Shown here piece after piece: positions 17,979 through 26,379 of a stretch of 64,000 nucleotides of DNA. A model generated the notes under the pieces. The model did no database searches, was not told the origin of the DNA, and worked only from the letters and a program-made list of their open reading frames with translations. The translations under genes and the position numbers were made by a program. The DNA is taken from NCBI GenBank assembly GCA_937890825.1, contig CALADS010000074.1, forward strand, positions 186,001 through 250,000. The letters run 5' to 3'. This stretch comes from an uncultured Bacteroides sp. (GTDB lineage: Bacteria; Bacteroidota; Bacteroidia; Bacteroidales; Bacteroidaceae). The first letter of the stretch is position 1, and every line of letters begins with the position of its first letter.

Positions 17979-18030
17979 CTCACCTGTTCATGCTCCGGAA
18001 AAACAATTTTCCGGAGCATGAACAGGTGAG
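17979..18030. terminator. Perfect 24-bp-arm hairpin between GH2 and HTCS
   Basis: Arms 17979-18002 and 18007-18030 are exact reverse complements around the loop ACAA. The hairpin begins 1 bp after the GH2 stop. On the minus strand it is not followed by a T run, so it is not a textbook intrinsic terminator. It may instead stabilise the GH2 messenger 3' end or partly block read-through into the HTCS gene. Confidence 0.7.
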
Positions 18031-18031
18031 A

Positions 18032-20674
18032 TTAGTCTCTCGTTTCGCCAAAGTCTGTTTGCTGACGTTCCACCTCTTTCAGTTTCTGTTCGTTGGCTAC
18101 TTTGCTGCTACGTTCTTGTTCCAGGGTGGCAGAAGACCTCCGCTCTGTCTCTGGCTGTGAAGCCTGCCCTTTCATCAAAGCCTCTTCTGCGGGATGAAAC
18201 AGCAAAGGATACATGGGAGAAACAGTGGTCAATTCCAATTCTCCACTGAGTGGCATCTGAGAACCTTCATACAGCACACGGGCTTTGACCTTGATTCTAC
18301 CCGGCACGGTTGTAGACTGTATCAGAACCGGAGCAGCACCCCACTTTACCGGTGCTGGATTGGCCAATATACGGGTATCACCCAAGATACGCCCTTCTCC
18401 TTCTACCGAGAATTGAATGAAGTAGTTGTTCAAGTGTTTCACGTTGCCGTTCTTGTCGGTCACTTCGGCCACTACTGTTACAAAATCCGACCCATCAGCA
18501 CGCAACTTCATGCCTTCATGGTCTACCCGCAAGCGAATCTGCGCCGGACGACGTGCCGGACAAACCTTGTGAGCAGCCACCACCTTGCCATCCATCAACC
18601 CTTCAGCCAGCAGAAACACTTCATCCGTTCTTTTCTTACCGGACAATTTTTTGTCTTCCATAAAATCGAAAGCATCCGTAAAGGTAATAATGGGCGAAGG
18701 CATACCTACTCTATCCTTATCTTTACGGTAAGTATATACTTTTCCGCCTTTATTTACCGTGAGACGCACCTCTTCGCAATTGGAATAGACGGTGACATCG
18801 CGGCTGGAGAAAGGAGTCATTTCATGGGCAATATATACCATAGGACCACTGTCGGCCAACGGATGAACGGCTTCCGGCGAACGCTGTGCCATAAACATAT
18901 AATAGGCATATTTGGGCTGACGGAACACGTCGGCCAATCCGCCATAGAAAGGATCGGGATGATAACCACGCTGATGGTCGAATGAATGCCATAGGCAACC
19001 GCCTACATGCCAGGGAGACTCCTTGTACAAGCCGTCGTAGCACGTATAATCATAATAAGGAGAAGCGTAATGAGCAGCCTGTATCAGCATGGGCTGTTCG
19101 CCCCAGTTGCGCGCCACACGGCTGGGTGAGTTATGAGAATTCCAGTCATCTACATTGTCGCCCCATTCTCGTGTAAAATAAGTAATATCAGGACGACGCT
19201 TGGATACCTCCATCGGGTGATTGAACTGCACCGGAAAATACTGTGCTCCGCGCGCCCGTGTATCGCATCCGGAATAAGAAGAGCCATAAGGAAACTCTTC
19301 TTCTACTATCTCCTTGGCACGACCGGCAAAATCGGCCGGATACCACGTTTCATTCAGAATCGGTTCCCATAACCATACGCAAGGATGATTACGGTCGCGA
19401 CGCACCATCTGACGGATATCGCTATAGACACGTTCTGCAAAAATAGGAGCTTCGTTCCAGAACTGCCAGCCCGGTGTGTTCACTATTACAAACAGTCCCA
19501 ATTCATCGCAGGCATCCATAAATGCTGGGTCTTGCGGACAGTGTGCATTGCGAATCACCTCCAGCCCAAGGTCTTTCAGTTTCTTGGCATCGCGCCAGTG
19601 AATACTGTTGGCCACTGCATTGCCTACCACCGCATAGTCTTGATGGCGGTTGGCTCCTATCAACGGCTTACCATAAGGTTTGCCGTTCAGCCAAAAGCCA
19701 TCCTTACCTTTGAACTCTATACTGCGGATGCCTACGCGCCGGTAATATCCATCCACTACGCGACCGTCGGCATCGTGAATCAGCACCTTCAATTTATATA
19801 AATAAGGTGCGGCAGGTGTCCACAACTGAGGTTGTTTCACCTTCATCTTTCCCCGAGAGGTCACCGCCGTTCCCCGTCCGACCGACAATTTGGATTGAGT
19901 GGTGGCCACCTCACGTCCGACACTGTCTACCAATGTATACACTACCCTACCGGAAAAACTACGGACACCATCATTACGAACATGTGTTTGCAGCAAGATA
20001 TCGGCCGAGGTATCCGACACCCGGTCAAAAGCCACCAACAGACCTCCACCCGCCTTCTGATTCTCATAATTAGGATCGGTAATAAACACTTGGTTATGGG
20101 CTATCAGCCAACAGTCGCGGTAAATACCTCCGAAATACGTATAATCCAACACATCCTGAGGTTTACCTGGAGCATAAGTAGCATCATCACGATTATCGGC
20201 CCATACAGCTATCACATTATCTTCTCCCCACTTCACGACCTGCGTCATATCTACCGATACTGGCAAATATCCACCGTAATGTTCGGCCAGCAAACGTCCG
20301 TTCACATAGATTTTACTTTTCCCCATGATAGCCTCAAAGTGCAGGAACAGCTTTTTGCCCTTCAATGTTTCTGCCGGGGTAAAATGCTTGCGATACCACA
20401 CCTCGCCCTGATAATTGATGCAACCACTGGATTCGGTAGGCAGATATTCTATTCCATTGGGCAAGGAAACCACCTGCCACGAACGGTCGTCGAAACCGCA
20501 GGCTTCTGCCCCTTCCATGCCGCCTTTGTAAAAACGCCATGCCGGATTCATGGAAAATACTTCACGTCCCGTATCGGGTAAACGAAAAAAACCGGCGGTG
20601 GAAAAGACCGGTTCATAGGCATTCGCCCAATATGCCATACATAGACATACAAGCTGGATTAAAAATCTTTTCAT
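18032..20674 (-). CDS. Glycoside hydrolase family 2, probable beta-galactosidase
   Basis: Secreted retaining glycosidase with signal peptide 1-19 (ends YWANA). A jelly-roll sugar-binding domain (about 40-200) is followed by an immunoglobulin-like domain (about 210-330) and a TIM barrel. The acid/base is Glu442 (ILNETWYP) and the nucleophile Glu503 (FTREWGD). Further beta domains follow. The last 60 residues are a highly charged, low-complexity tail rich in Glu, Lys, Arg and Gln, unusual for the family. Galactan side-chain trimming of RG-I is likely; glucuronidase or another GH2 specificity cannot be excluded. Its promoter carries the element shared with the SusCD operon. Confidence 0.88.
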   Translation of the reverse strand: MKRFLIQLVCLCMAYWANAYEPVFSTAGFFRLPDTGREVFSMNPAWRFYKGGMEGAEACGFDDRSWQVVSLPNGIEYLPTESSGCINYQGEVWYRKHFTPAETLKGKKLFLHFEAIMGKSKIYVNGRLLAEHYGGYLPVSVDMTQVVKWGEDNVIAVWADNRDDATYAPGKPQDVLDYTYFGGIYRDCWLIAHNQVFITDPNYENQKAGGGLLVAFDRVSDTSADILLQTHVRNDGVRSFSGRVVYTLVDSVGREVATTQSKLSVGRGTAVTSRGKMKVKQPQLWTPAAPYLYKLKVLIHDADGRVVDGYYRRVGIRSIEFKGKDGFWLNGKPYGKPLIGANRHQDYAVVGNAVANSIHWRDAKKLKDLGLEVIRNAHCPQDPAFMDACDELGLFVIVNTPGWQFWNEAPIFAERVYSDIRQMVRRDRNHPCVWLWEPILNETWYPADFAGRAKEIVEEEFPYGSSYSGCDTRARGAQYFPVQFNHPMEVSKRRPDITYFTREWGDNVDDWNSHNSPSRVARNWGEQPMLIQAAHYASPYYDYTCYDGLYKESPWHVGGCLWHSFDHQRGYHPDPFYGGLADVFRQPKYAYYMFMAQRSPEAVHPLADSGPMVYIAHEMTPFSSRDVTVYSNCEEVRLTVNKGGKVYTYRKDKDRVGMPSPIITFTDAFDFMEDKKLSGKKRTDEVFLLAEGLMDGKVVAAHKVCPARRPAQIRLRVDHEGMKLRADGSDFVTVVAEVTDKNGNVKHLNNYFIQFSVEGEGRILGDTRILANPAPVKWGAAPVLIQSTTVPGRIKVKARVLYEGSQMPLSGELELTTVSPMYPLLFHPAEEALMKGQASQPETERRSSATLEQERSSKVANEQKLKEVERQQTDFGETRD

Positions 20675-20707
20675 GTTATTTTTTCAATCAGTATTAAAAT
20701 CAATGCA

Positions 20708-20715
20708 CAAAAATA
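20708..20715 (-). promoter_or_regulatory. -7 box of GH2 gene
   Basis: The minus strand reads TATTTTTG, 34 nt before the GH2 start, with no -33 TTTG. The shared element starts exactly 27 nt upstream of it. Confidence 0.6.
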
Positions 20716-20741
20716 CCCTATTCGTGTACAAAACAGAATAG

Positions 20742-20766
20742 AATATCGTACAGATACATGGATAAA
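20742..20766. promoter_or_regulatory. Candidate HTCS operator, copy 1 (GH2 promoter)
   Basis: The plus strand reads AATATCGTACA, four bases, then CATGGA and TAAA. 19 of the first 21 bases match the copy at 39228, with the same orientation relative to the promoter and the same 27-nt gap to the -7 box. It lies in the divergent gap between GH2 and GH105 and so could serve both genes. That the HTCS protein binds here is inference. Confidence 0.7.
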
Positions 20767-20853
20767 ACGGAATCCACCCCCTTAAACAACAAAAAACGAA
20801 CAATTATAAATAGATATGCACAATTTTCCATGGTTAGAATGCCCGGTCTTCTT

Positions 20854-20861
20854 TACATTTG
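20854..20861 (+). promoter_or_regulatory. -7 box of GH105 gene
   Basis: TACATTTG fits TAnnTTTG and lies 62 nt before the GH105 start. A reverse-strand CATGGAAAA, like part of the shared PUL element, lies about 21 nt upstream. Confidence 0.5.
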
Positions 20862-20923
20862 CAGCGGAAACAACAAAGAAATCTTTGCGAATCAATTATA
20901 ATCAAACTAATAACTAACGCACC

Positions 20924-22066
20924 ATGAAGAAAAAAAATCTATTCTTTTTCATCGCCGCCATTCTGGCAGGCTGCCTCTCAGTTCAAGCTGTCCGCGCACA
21001 GGAACTGCCCGACAGAAAAGAAACCTTGAATACGCTGGTGAAGGTAAATAAATATTTCATGAAGAAATATGCCGACTATACCATACCCAGCTTTTACGGA
21101 CGTGTACGCCCCAGCAATATCTGGACTCGCGGAGTGTATTATGAAGGACTGATGGCACTCTATAGCATCTATCCACATGAAGATTATTACCGCTATGCCT
21201 ACGATTGGGCCAACTTCCACCGATGGGGTATGCGAAACGGAAATACTACCCGCAATGCCGATGACCACTGCTGCGGACAGACTTATATCGATTTATACAA
21301 TATTTGTCCGTCAGACCCCAATATGATACGCAACATCAAGGCAAGTATCGACATGGTAGTAAACACACCGCAAGTAAACGATTGGTGGTGGATTGATGCC
21401 ATTCAGATGGGAATGCCCGTATTCTCCAAACTAGGAAAACTGACCGGCGAACAGAAATACTTCGATAAGATGTGGGAAATGTATGCCTATACACGCAATG
21501 TGGAAGGAGAAAAAGGCATGTACAATCCCAAAGACGGACTTTGGTGGCGCGACAAGGATTTCGATCCTCCCTACAAAGAGCCTAACGGCAAGAACTGCTA
21601 TTGGAGCCGCGGTAACGGATGGGTATATGCAGCTCTGGTACGCGTGTTGCAAGACATTCCCGCCAATGAAACACACCGCCAAGATTACATCAACGACTTC
21701 CTGGCCATGAGCAAAGCCCTGAAAAAATGCCAGCGTAAAGACGGTTTCTGGAATGTAAGCCTACACGATGAAACCAACTTCGGCGGAAAAGAAACATCGG
21801 GCACCGCACTCTTTGTATATGGTATGGTATGGGGAATACGCCAGGGATTGCTAGACCGCAACGAATACTTACCAATCGCACTGAAAGCATGGAATGCCAT
21901 GGTAAAAGATGCCGTACACACCAACGGATTTCTAGGATATGTACAGGGCACGGGCAAAGAACCCAAAGACGGACAGCCGGTAACTTACAACAGTGTACCC
22001 GATTTTGAAGATTACGGGGTAGGATGCTTCCTGCTGGCCGGTACAGAAATCTATAAACTCAACTAA
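20924..22066 (+). CDS. Glycoside hydrolase family 105, unsaturated rhamnogalacturonyl hydrolase
   Basis: Removes the 4,5-unsaturated galacturonate left at the non-reducing end of RG-I fragments by the lyase, by hydrating the double bond. The 380-residue protein has a signal peptide (about 1-25, ends VRAQ), so it acts in the periplasm. The alpha/alpha barrel carries the family patterns RPSNIWTRGVYYEGLMAL, DDHCCGQTYIDLY, WWWIDAIQMGMPVFSKLG and NCYWSRGNGWVYAAL; an Asp in one of the middle blocks should be the general acid. It pairs functionally with the PL11 lyase of the same locus. Confidence 0.92.
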   Translation: MKKKNLFFFIAAILAGCLSVQAVRAQELPDRKETLNTLVKVNKYFMKKYADYTIPSFYGRVRPSNIWTRGVYYEGLMALYSIYPHEDYYRYAYDWANFHRWGMRNGNTTRNADDHCCGQTYIDLYNICPSDPNMIRNIKASIDMVVNTPQVNDWWWIDAIQMGMPVFSKLGKLTGEQKYFDKMWEMYAYTRNVEGEKGMYNPKDGLWWRDKDFDPPYKEPNGKNCYWSRGNGWVYAALVRVLQDIPANETHRQDYINDFLAMSKALKKCQRKDGFWNVSLHDETNFGGKETSGTALFVYGMVWGIRQGLLDRNEYLPIALKAWNAMVKDAVHTNGFLGYVQGTGKEPKDGQPVTYNSVPDFEDYGVGCFLLAGTEIYKLN

Positions 22067-22138
22067 ACAAGCAGTTTTCAATTAGGATTTATATATATCA
22101 ATACCATTTTAAGTAAAGTTAGAGTTAGTTAGCAGAAA

Positions 22139-22169
22139 GAGAAGGGTGTGTAGGTAACACACCCTTCTC
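22139..22169. terminator. 13-bp hairpin between GH105 and acetylesterase
   Basis: GAGAAGGGTGTGT and ACACACCCTTCTC form a perfect stem around AGGTA. No T run follows on the plus strand. It could dampen read-through or protect the GH105 messenger rather than fully terminate. Confidence 0.7.
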
Positions 22170-22196
22170 CATTAAAGAAAAAAAACAGCAAGAACG

Positions 22197-23831
22197 ATGA
22201 AAAGCAAATTGATGAAGTATGCATGCGGAATGGCCATACTCGCATGCGGAATGCCCTTACAGGCACAAAACAAGATATCCGCTCCCATGAAGGATGTCAA
22301 TATGGTTATAGACAATACGTTGGACAGCCTCAACAAAGCACGTACCGCACGCCCGATAGCCGGTTCCAGCCGTAAGGGAAACCATCCGGTACTGTTCCTC
22401 GTAGGTAATTCTACGATGCGTACAGGAACTCTGGGCAACGGAAACAACGGCCAATGGGGATGGGGCTATTATGCCGGAGAATATTTCGACGACGAACAAA
22501 TTACCGTGGAAAACCATGCCTTGGGAGGCACCAGCAGCCGTACATTCTACAACAGACTCTGGCCGGAAGTAATCCAAGGGGTACGTCCCGGAGACTGGGT
22601 AATCATAGAATTGGGACACAACGACAACGGGCCTTATGATAGCGGACGTGCCCGTGCCTCTATTCCCGGTATCGGCAAGGATTCCTTGAACGTCACCATC
22701 AAAGAGACAGGCGTAAAAGAGACTGTGTACACCTACGGCGAATACATGCGCCGCTTTATACGCGAGGTGAAAGCTAAAAATGCCCATCCTATCCTCATGT
22801 CGCTTACCCCACGTAATGCATGGGAAGACAAGGACAGTACCATCGTAACGAGAGTAAACCGCACCTTCGGCCTGTGGGCCAAGCAAATAGCCGACGAACA
22901 ACACATACCGTTCATCGACTTGAACGACATCACTGCCCGCAAGTTCGAAAAATTCGGCAAGGAAAAGGTAAAATACATGTTCTATCTGGACCGCATACAC
23001 ACCAGCGCATTCGGTGCCAGGGTAAATGCCGAATCGGCTGCCGAAGGAATACGCAACTATCCCGGACTGGAACTAGCCAATTACCTGAAGCCCATTCCCC
23101 AAGACACGGTAACCGGTGCTTCACGTAAAAAAGGACAACCGGTGCTGTTTACCATTGGCGACAGTACCGTGCGCAACGAAGACAAAGACAAAAACGGAAT
23201 GTGGGGCTGGGGAAGCGTCATTGCCGATGAATTTAACTTGAAGAAAATCTCGGTAGAGAATCATGCCATGGCCGGAAGAAGTGCCAGAACTTATCTGGAC
23301 GAAGGACGCTGGGATAAAGTATACAATGCCTTGCAGCCGGGAGATTTCGTTCTCATACAGTTTGGACACAACGATGCCGGAGCCATCAATACCGGAAAGG
23401 CACGGGCCGAACTGAGCGGAAGCGGTGAAGAGAGCAAGGTGTTTCTCATGGAAAAAACCGGCAAATATCAGGTAATCTATACCTTCGGATGGTATCTGCG
23501 GAAATTCATCAGAGACGTACAGGAAAAAGGGGCAACTCCCATCGTACTGAGCCACACACCGCGCAACAAATGGAAAGACGGACGGATAGAACGCAATACA
23601 GAATCGTTCGGCAAATGGACGCGCGAAGCGGCAGAGGCCACCGGTGCTTACTTTATCGACCTTAACAAGATAAGTGCCGATAAGCTGGAAAAGAAGGGAA
23701 TGAAGAAAGCGGCAGCTTATTATAACAGAGACCATACACATACTTCCTTGAAAGGAGCGCACATGAATGCCGAAAGCATAGCCAAAGGACTGAAAGAGAC
23801 CAATTGTCCGCTGAAAGATTATCTGAAATAA
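22197..23831 (+). CDS. Double-domain rhamnogalacturonan acetylesterase (SGNH, CE12-like)
   Basis: Removes acetyl groups from galacturonate of RG-I so that lyases and hydrolases can act. Signal peptide 1-23 (ends LQAQ). Two complete SGNH domains lie in tandem. The first has nucleophile Ser72 (LVGNSTMR), ELGHNDNG and DRIHTS. The second has Ser323 (TIGDSTVR), QFGHNDAG and DHTHTS. Each therefore keeps the Ser, the Gly-His-Asn block and the Asp-x-x-His pair. Most characterised CE12 enzymes have one domain, so the 544-residue duplication is notable. It is downstream of GH105, separated by a hairpin. Confidence 0.9.
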   Translation: MKSKLMKYACGMAILACGMPLQAQNKISAPMKDVNMVIDNTLDSLNKARTARPIAGSSRKGNHPVLFLVGNSTMRTGTLGNGNNGQWGWGYYAGEYFDDEQITVENHALGGTSSRTFYNRLWPEVIQGVRPGDWVIIELGHNDNGPYDSGRARASIPGIGKDSLNVTIKETGVKETVYTYGEYMRRFIREVKAKNAHPILMSLTPRNAWEDKDSTIVTRVNRTFGLWAKQIADEQHIPFIDLNDITARKFEKFGKEKVKYMFYLDRIHTSAFGARVNAESAAEGIRNYPGLELANYLKPIPQDTVTGASRKKGQPVLFTIGDSTVRNEDKDKNGMWGWGSVIADEFNLKKISVENHAMAGRSARTYLDEGRWDKVYNALQPGDFVLIQFGHNDAGAINTGKARAELSGSGEESKVFLMEKTGKYQVIYTFGWYLRKFIRDVQEKGATPIVLSHTPRNKWKDGRIERNTESFGKWTREAAEATGAYFIDLNKISADKLEKKGMKKAAAYYNRDHTHTSLKGAHMNAESIAKGLKETNCPLKDYLK

Positions 23832-23868
23832 GCAGACTCTGAAATTCTTGATACATTCTAACCACCAG

Positions 23869-23907
23869 AACCGGGGCAGATGTCATTATAAGGCATCTGC
23901 CCCGGTT
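23869..23907 (+). terminator. Terminator hairpin after acetylesterase
   Basis: AACCGGGGCAGATG and CATCTGCCCCGGTT form a perfect 14-bp GC-rich stem with an 11-nt loop, 37 bp after the stop. The following T content is modest. Confidence 0.75.
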
Positions 23908-23953
23908 GCTTTCATAGCTGTTCAAGTATAAAAAAGCATTCACCCTATATAAG

Positions 23954-24045
23954 AACTATAAACGGCAGTGCCGCTTGTATAAACGACAGCGCCGTTTGTA
24001 TAAACGGCACCGCTGCTTGTATAAACGGCACCGCCGTTTATAGTT
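23954..24045. repeat. Four tandem 21-bp palindromic units
   Basis: Units at 23957, 23978, 23999 and 24020 each begin TATAAACG and differ at a few positions. Each is close to self-complementary around its centre (TATAAACGGC against GCCGTTTATA), and AACTATA/TATAGTT close the whole block as an outer inverted repeat. There are no spacers, so it is not a CRISPR array. Function unknown. Confidence 0.9.
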
Positions 24046-24174
24046 TCCACCTTCTATTCCGGAGTTTATCAGCAGGTTTCACAACTTTCTAAAGCCATCT
24101 GCTGCATAATCCTGAAGCAGTCAGGCTTTCTTATACTTACTCGCAAAACCAGTATTCACCACTCCTTTCACCGG

Positions 24175-24216
24175 TAAAAACAAAGCGGGTAATGCAGCAT
24201 CCGCCACATTACCCGC
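24175..24216 (-). terminator. Terminator of the SusCD/PL11 operon
   Basis: Read on the minus strand, GCGGGTAATG and CATTACCCGC form a 10-bp stem followed by TTTGTTTTTA. It lies 30 bp after the PL11 stop. Confidence 0.85.
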
Positions 24217-24246
24217 ACATTATCCATACAGATAAATCCTATCTGA

Positions 24247-26346
24247 TTACTTCATCGTCTCAGCTCCTACGTAATAACCCAAGTTGGTACCTTGGTTATA
24301 ACCGATATTCTGCATCGCCTGCGACATATCATACGTATGGTCGGTCATCAAGTGACGAAGACGGTGCGTAGTAGGATGATTGGTAGAGAAGATGTAAAGA
24401 GACTGATTGTCTGCCGAACCGAGGATTATTTCCTCACGGTAGTCACCCAGGAAGTCGCCATAATAACAAGGATTGTACTTCGTGCTGTGATTACCATCGT
24501 TAGCACCGTAAAGTCCGAAATAAACCAAGCGGTTCTTGTTGCTCTTTTCCACATCCGGATTCTCCCTATAGCTGGCCACACTGGCACGGTCGTACATTTC
24601 GCGCGTGGATTGTCCGCTCCAGTAGATAGCAGCATTATACATCACACCGCCACCGATACCTGTAGGATATTTATCGGAAACCTTAGCTCCGGTGTTACAG
24701 CCGTACATGCCCGACTGCAACGACGACCAGTATTCAAAATCCTTGTTTTCGGGGTCTACATCGGCCACGATACAACGGCCCACATCACCGTTCAATCCCT
24801 GACCATGACCGGCAATCAACGTACCGGTAGCTGCATCAATTACCTGACAGGCATATCCCAACCCTTGCAGCGCATAGGTATTCTCTTCTTCAAAACAAGC
24901 CACAATCTGCAATCCTGCACGGTCTTTAATAAACTTACCTACATACAGACAGTCGCCATGACCGTTGCCCGTACACCAAAGTTCTTTACCATCATGGTCG
25001 ATGGCAGCCGAACCATACAAAATCTCGTCTTTGCCATCGCCATCCAAATCGGCCACCCGGAAGGCATGCGAACACATGGCCAGCCACTTAGGGTCATGTT
25101 CTACGGTATCGAATTTCCAACGCACTTCCAATTGATTATTTTTGAGATCCAGTGCCCATACCTGCCAGTTCTTATACACACCGCGGGTAATAATCAGACT
25201 GGGATTGGAAGTTCTGATTCCGGTAGCGGCATCGGGTACACCATCCAGATAAGCCACACCGATAAAGAAACGATCCATACGGTTACCGTAGTCATCGCCC
25301 CAATAAGTAGCCCAATACTGTGCCCGTTCCAACTTGGATTTATCTTCCTCGCCACGCGGAATGTTCGGAGTGCGGGTGATTTCCCTACCGTCGAAACCTC
25401 TACAGATGGATATATATTCAGGGCCTTCGAATATCAATCCGGCGATAGAGTTGATGCTGGCACCCGAATACCAACCACCGGTACCCTGTTCACGGGTGCG
25501 GTAATCGTTTACATGGCCATTGGCATCGGTAATTACCTTACCGTCGGCAAACTTGGTACCTTCTGAACTACGGAAAGCGAGTTCACAGAGGCCGTCACCA
25601 TCAAAATCATACAACACAAAAGAAGTGTAATGTGAGCCCGAACGGATATTTACCCCCAGGTCTATCTGCCACAAGAACGTACCGTCCAGCCGGTAAGCCT
25701 CCAGCAGCGTGGTTCCGTTGTGCCAGCCCCCTTGGTTGGCACCGTCGTACGGTTCACGTTTCAGCACGATTTCCAGCTGGCCGTCGCCGTCCAAATCGCC
25801 CAACTGGGCATCGTCTGCCTTATAAAGCAGCGAAGGGTCGGGCACATTGGTGTTCAACTTAATTTCTCGGTAGAATTTCTGTGCCATCTCTGCCGTAAAC
25901 GTATACTCGCAAAGTTCTTCTTCCGCCCCGTTGGCACCTACCGATGTAACCCGGTAACGGTTGCTGACTTGCGGATTGATAGTGGCATCCGACCAGCAGG
26001 AAGCGTTCGTAATGGGCTGTTCATTCAATTTTACTTCAGCTCCCCCATCTTCCGACTTATAGATATTGAAAGCTATATTGTCGGGGTCGGTAAGGAACAT
26101 ACGCCAGCTGATTAAAGCGGCCGAGATACCGGAAGCATTGTGGGCATCAGATTTCCATTGGGCATCGTAGCTTACCCACATGGCGCGGTCTTTATAGTCC
26201 TGTGCAGTGGGGAGCTCGGGCAGGGGCTGCTCTGTCTGAGCACCCCCACCCTCGCCGGGATTATCAATCAATTCATCGTTGTCTGAGCAGGCCAGCATAC
26301 CTGCCATGATGCAGGCTGCATATAAATAGTTCGTATATTTTCTCAT
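24247..26346 (-). CDS. Rhamnogalacturonan lyase, PL11
   Basis: Cleaves the Rha-GalA bonds of the RG-I backbone by beta-elimination, giving the unsaturated ends used by GH105. A lipoprotein signal (about 1-20, lipobox GMLACSD) suggests it is anchored at the outer membrane, probably on the cell surface. The mature protein is the eight-bladed propeller of PL11, with calcium-site patterns such as DLDGDGQLEIVLKR and DLDGDGKDEILYG, and GDFLGDYREEIILG near the end. The start at 26346 gives 699 residues; an upstream in-frame ATG at 26373 would put nine residues before the signal. Last gene of the operon. Confidence 0.95.
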   Translation of the reverse strand: MRKYTNYLYAACIMAGMLACSDNDELIDNPGEGGGAQTEQPLPELPTAQDYKDRAMWVSYDAQWKSDAHNASGISAALISWRMFLTDPDNIAFNIYKSEDGGAEVKLNEQPITNASCWSDATINPQVSNRYRVTSVGANGAEEELCEYTFTAEMAQKFYREIKLNTNVPDPSLLYKADDAQLGDLDGDGQLEIVLKREPYDGANQGGWHNGTTLLEAYRLDGTFLWQIDLGVNIRSGSHYTSFVLYDFDGDGLCELAFRSSEGTKFADGKVITDANGHVNDYRTREQGTGGWYSGASINSIAGLIFEGPEYISICRGFDGREITRTPNIPRGEEDKSKLERAQYWATYWGDDYGNRMDRFFIGVAYLDGVPDAATGIRTSNPSLIITRGVYKNWQVWALDLKNNQLEVRWKFDTVEHDPKWLAMCSHAFRVADLDGDGKDEILYGSAAIDHDGKELWCTGNGHGDCLYVGKFIKDRAGLQIVACFEEENTYALQGLGYACQVIDAATGTLIAGHGQGLNGDVGRCIVADVDPENKDFEYWSSLQSGMYGCNTGAKVSDKYPTGIGGGVMYNAAIYWSGQSTREMYDRASVASYRENPDVEKSNKNRLVYFGLYGANDGNHSTKYNPCYYGDFLGDYREEIILGSADNQSLYIFSTNHPTTHRLRHLMTDHTYDMSQAMQNIGYNQGTNLGYYVGAETMK

Positions 26347-26379
26347 GGATAGGATTCTTTTAATTGTTACCATACATAA

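Larger units (their letters stand above)
23832..24246. other. Gap between convergent acetylesterase and PL11 genes
   Basis: These 415 bp hold no gene. In order they contain a terminator for the plus-strand unit, four tandem 21-bp palindromes, about 140 bp without visible structure, and a terminator for the minus-strand SusCD/PL11 operon. Confidence 0.8.

Noticed and set aside
23954..24045. CRISPR array
   Set aside because: The 21-bp units follow each other without spacers and no cas genes are nearby.
24292..25566. 424-codon plus-strand frame opposite PL11
   Set aside because: It is a mirror of the PL11 coding strand; its composition is repetitive Ile/Thr/His and no domain is recognisable.
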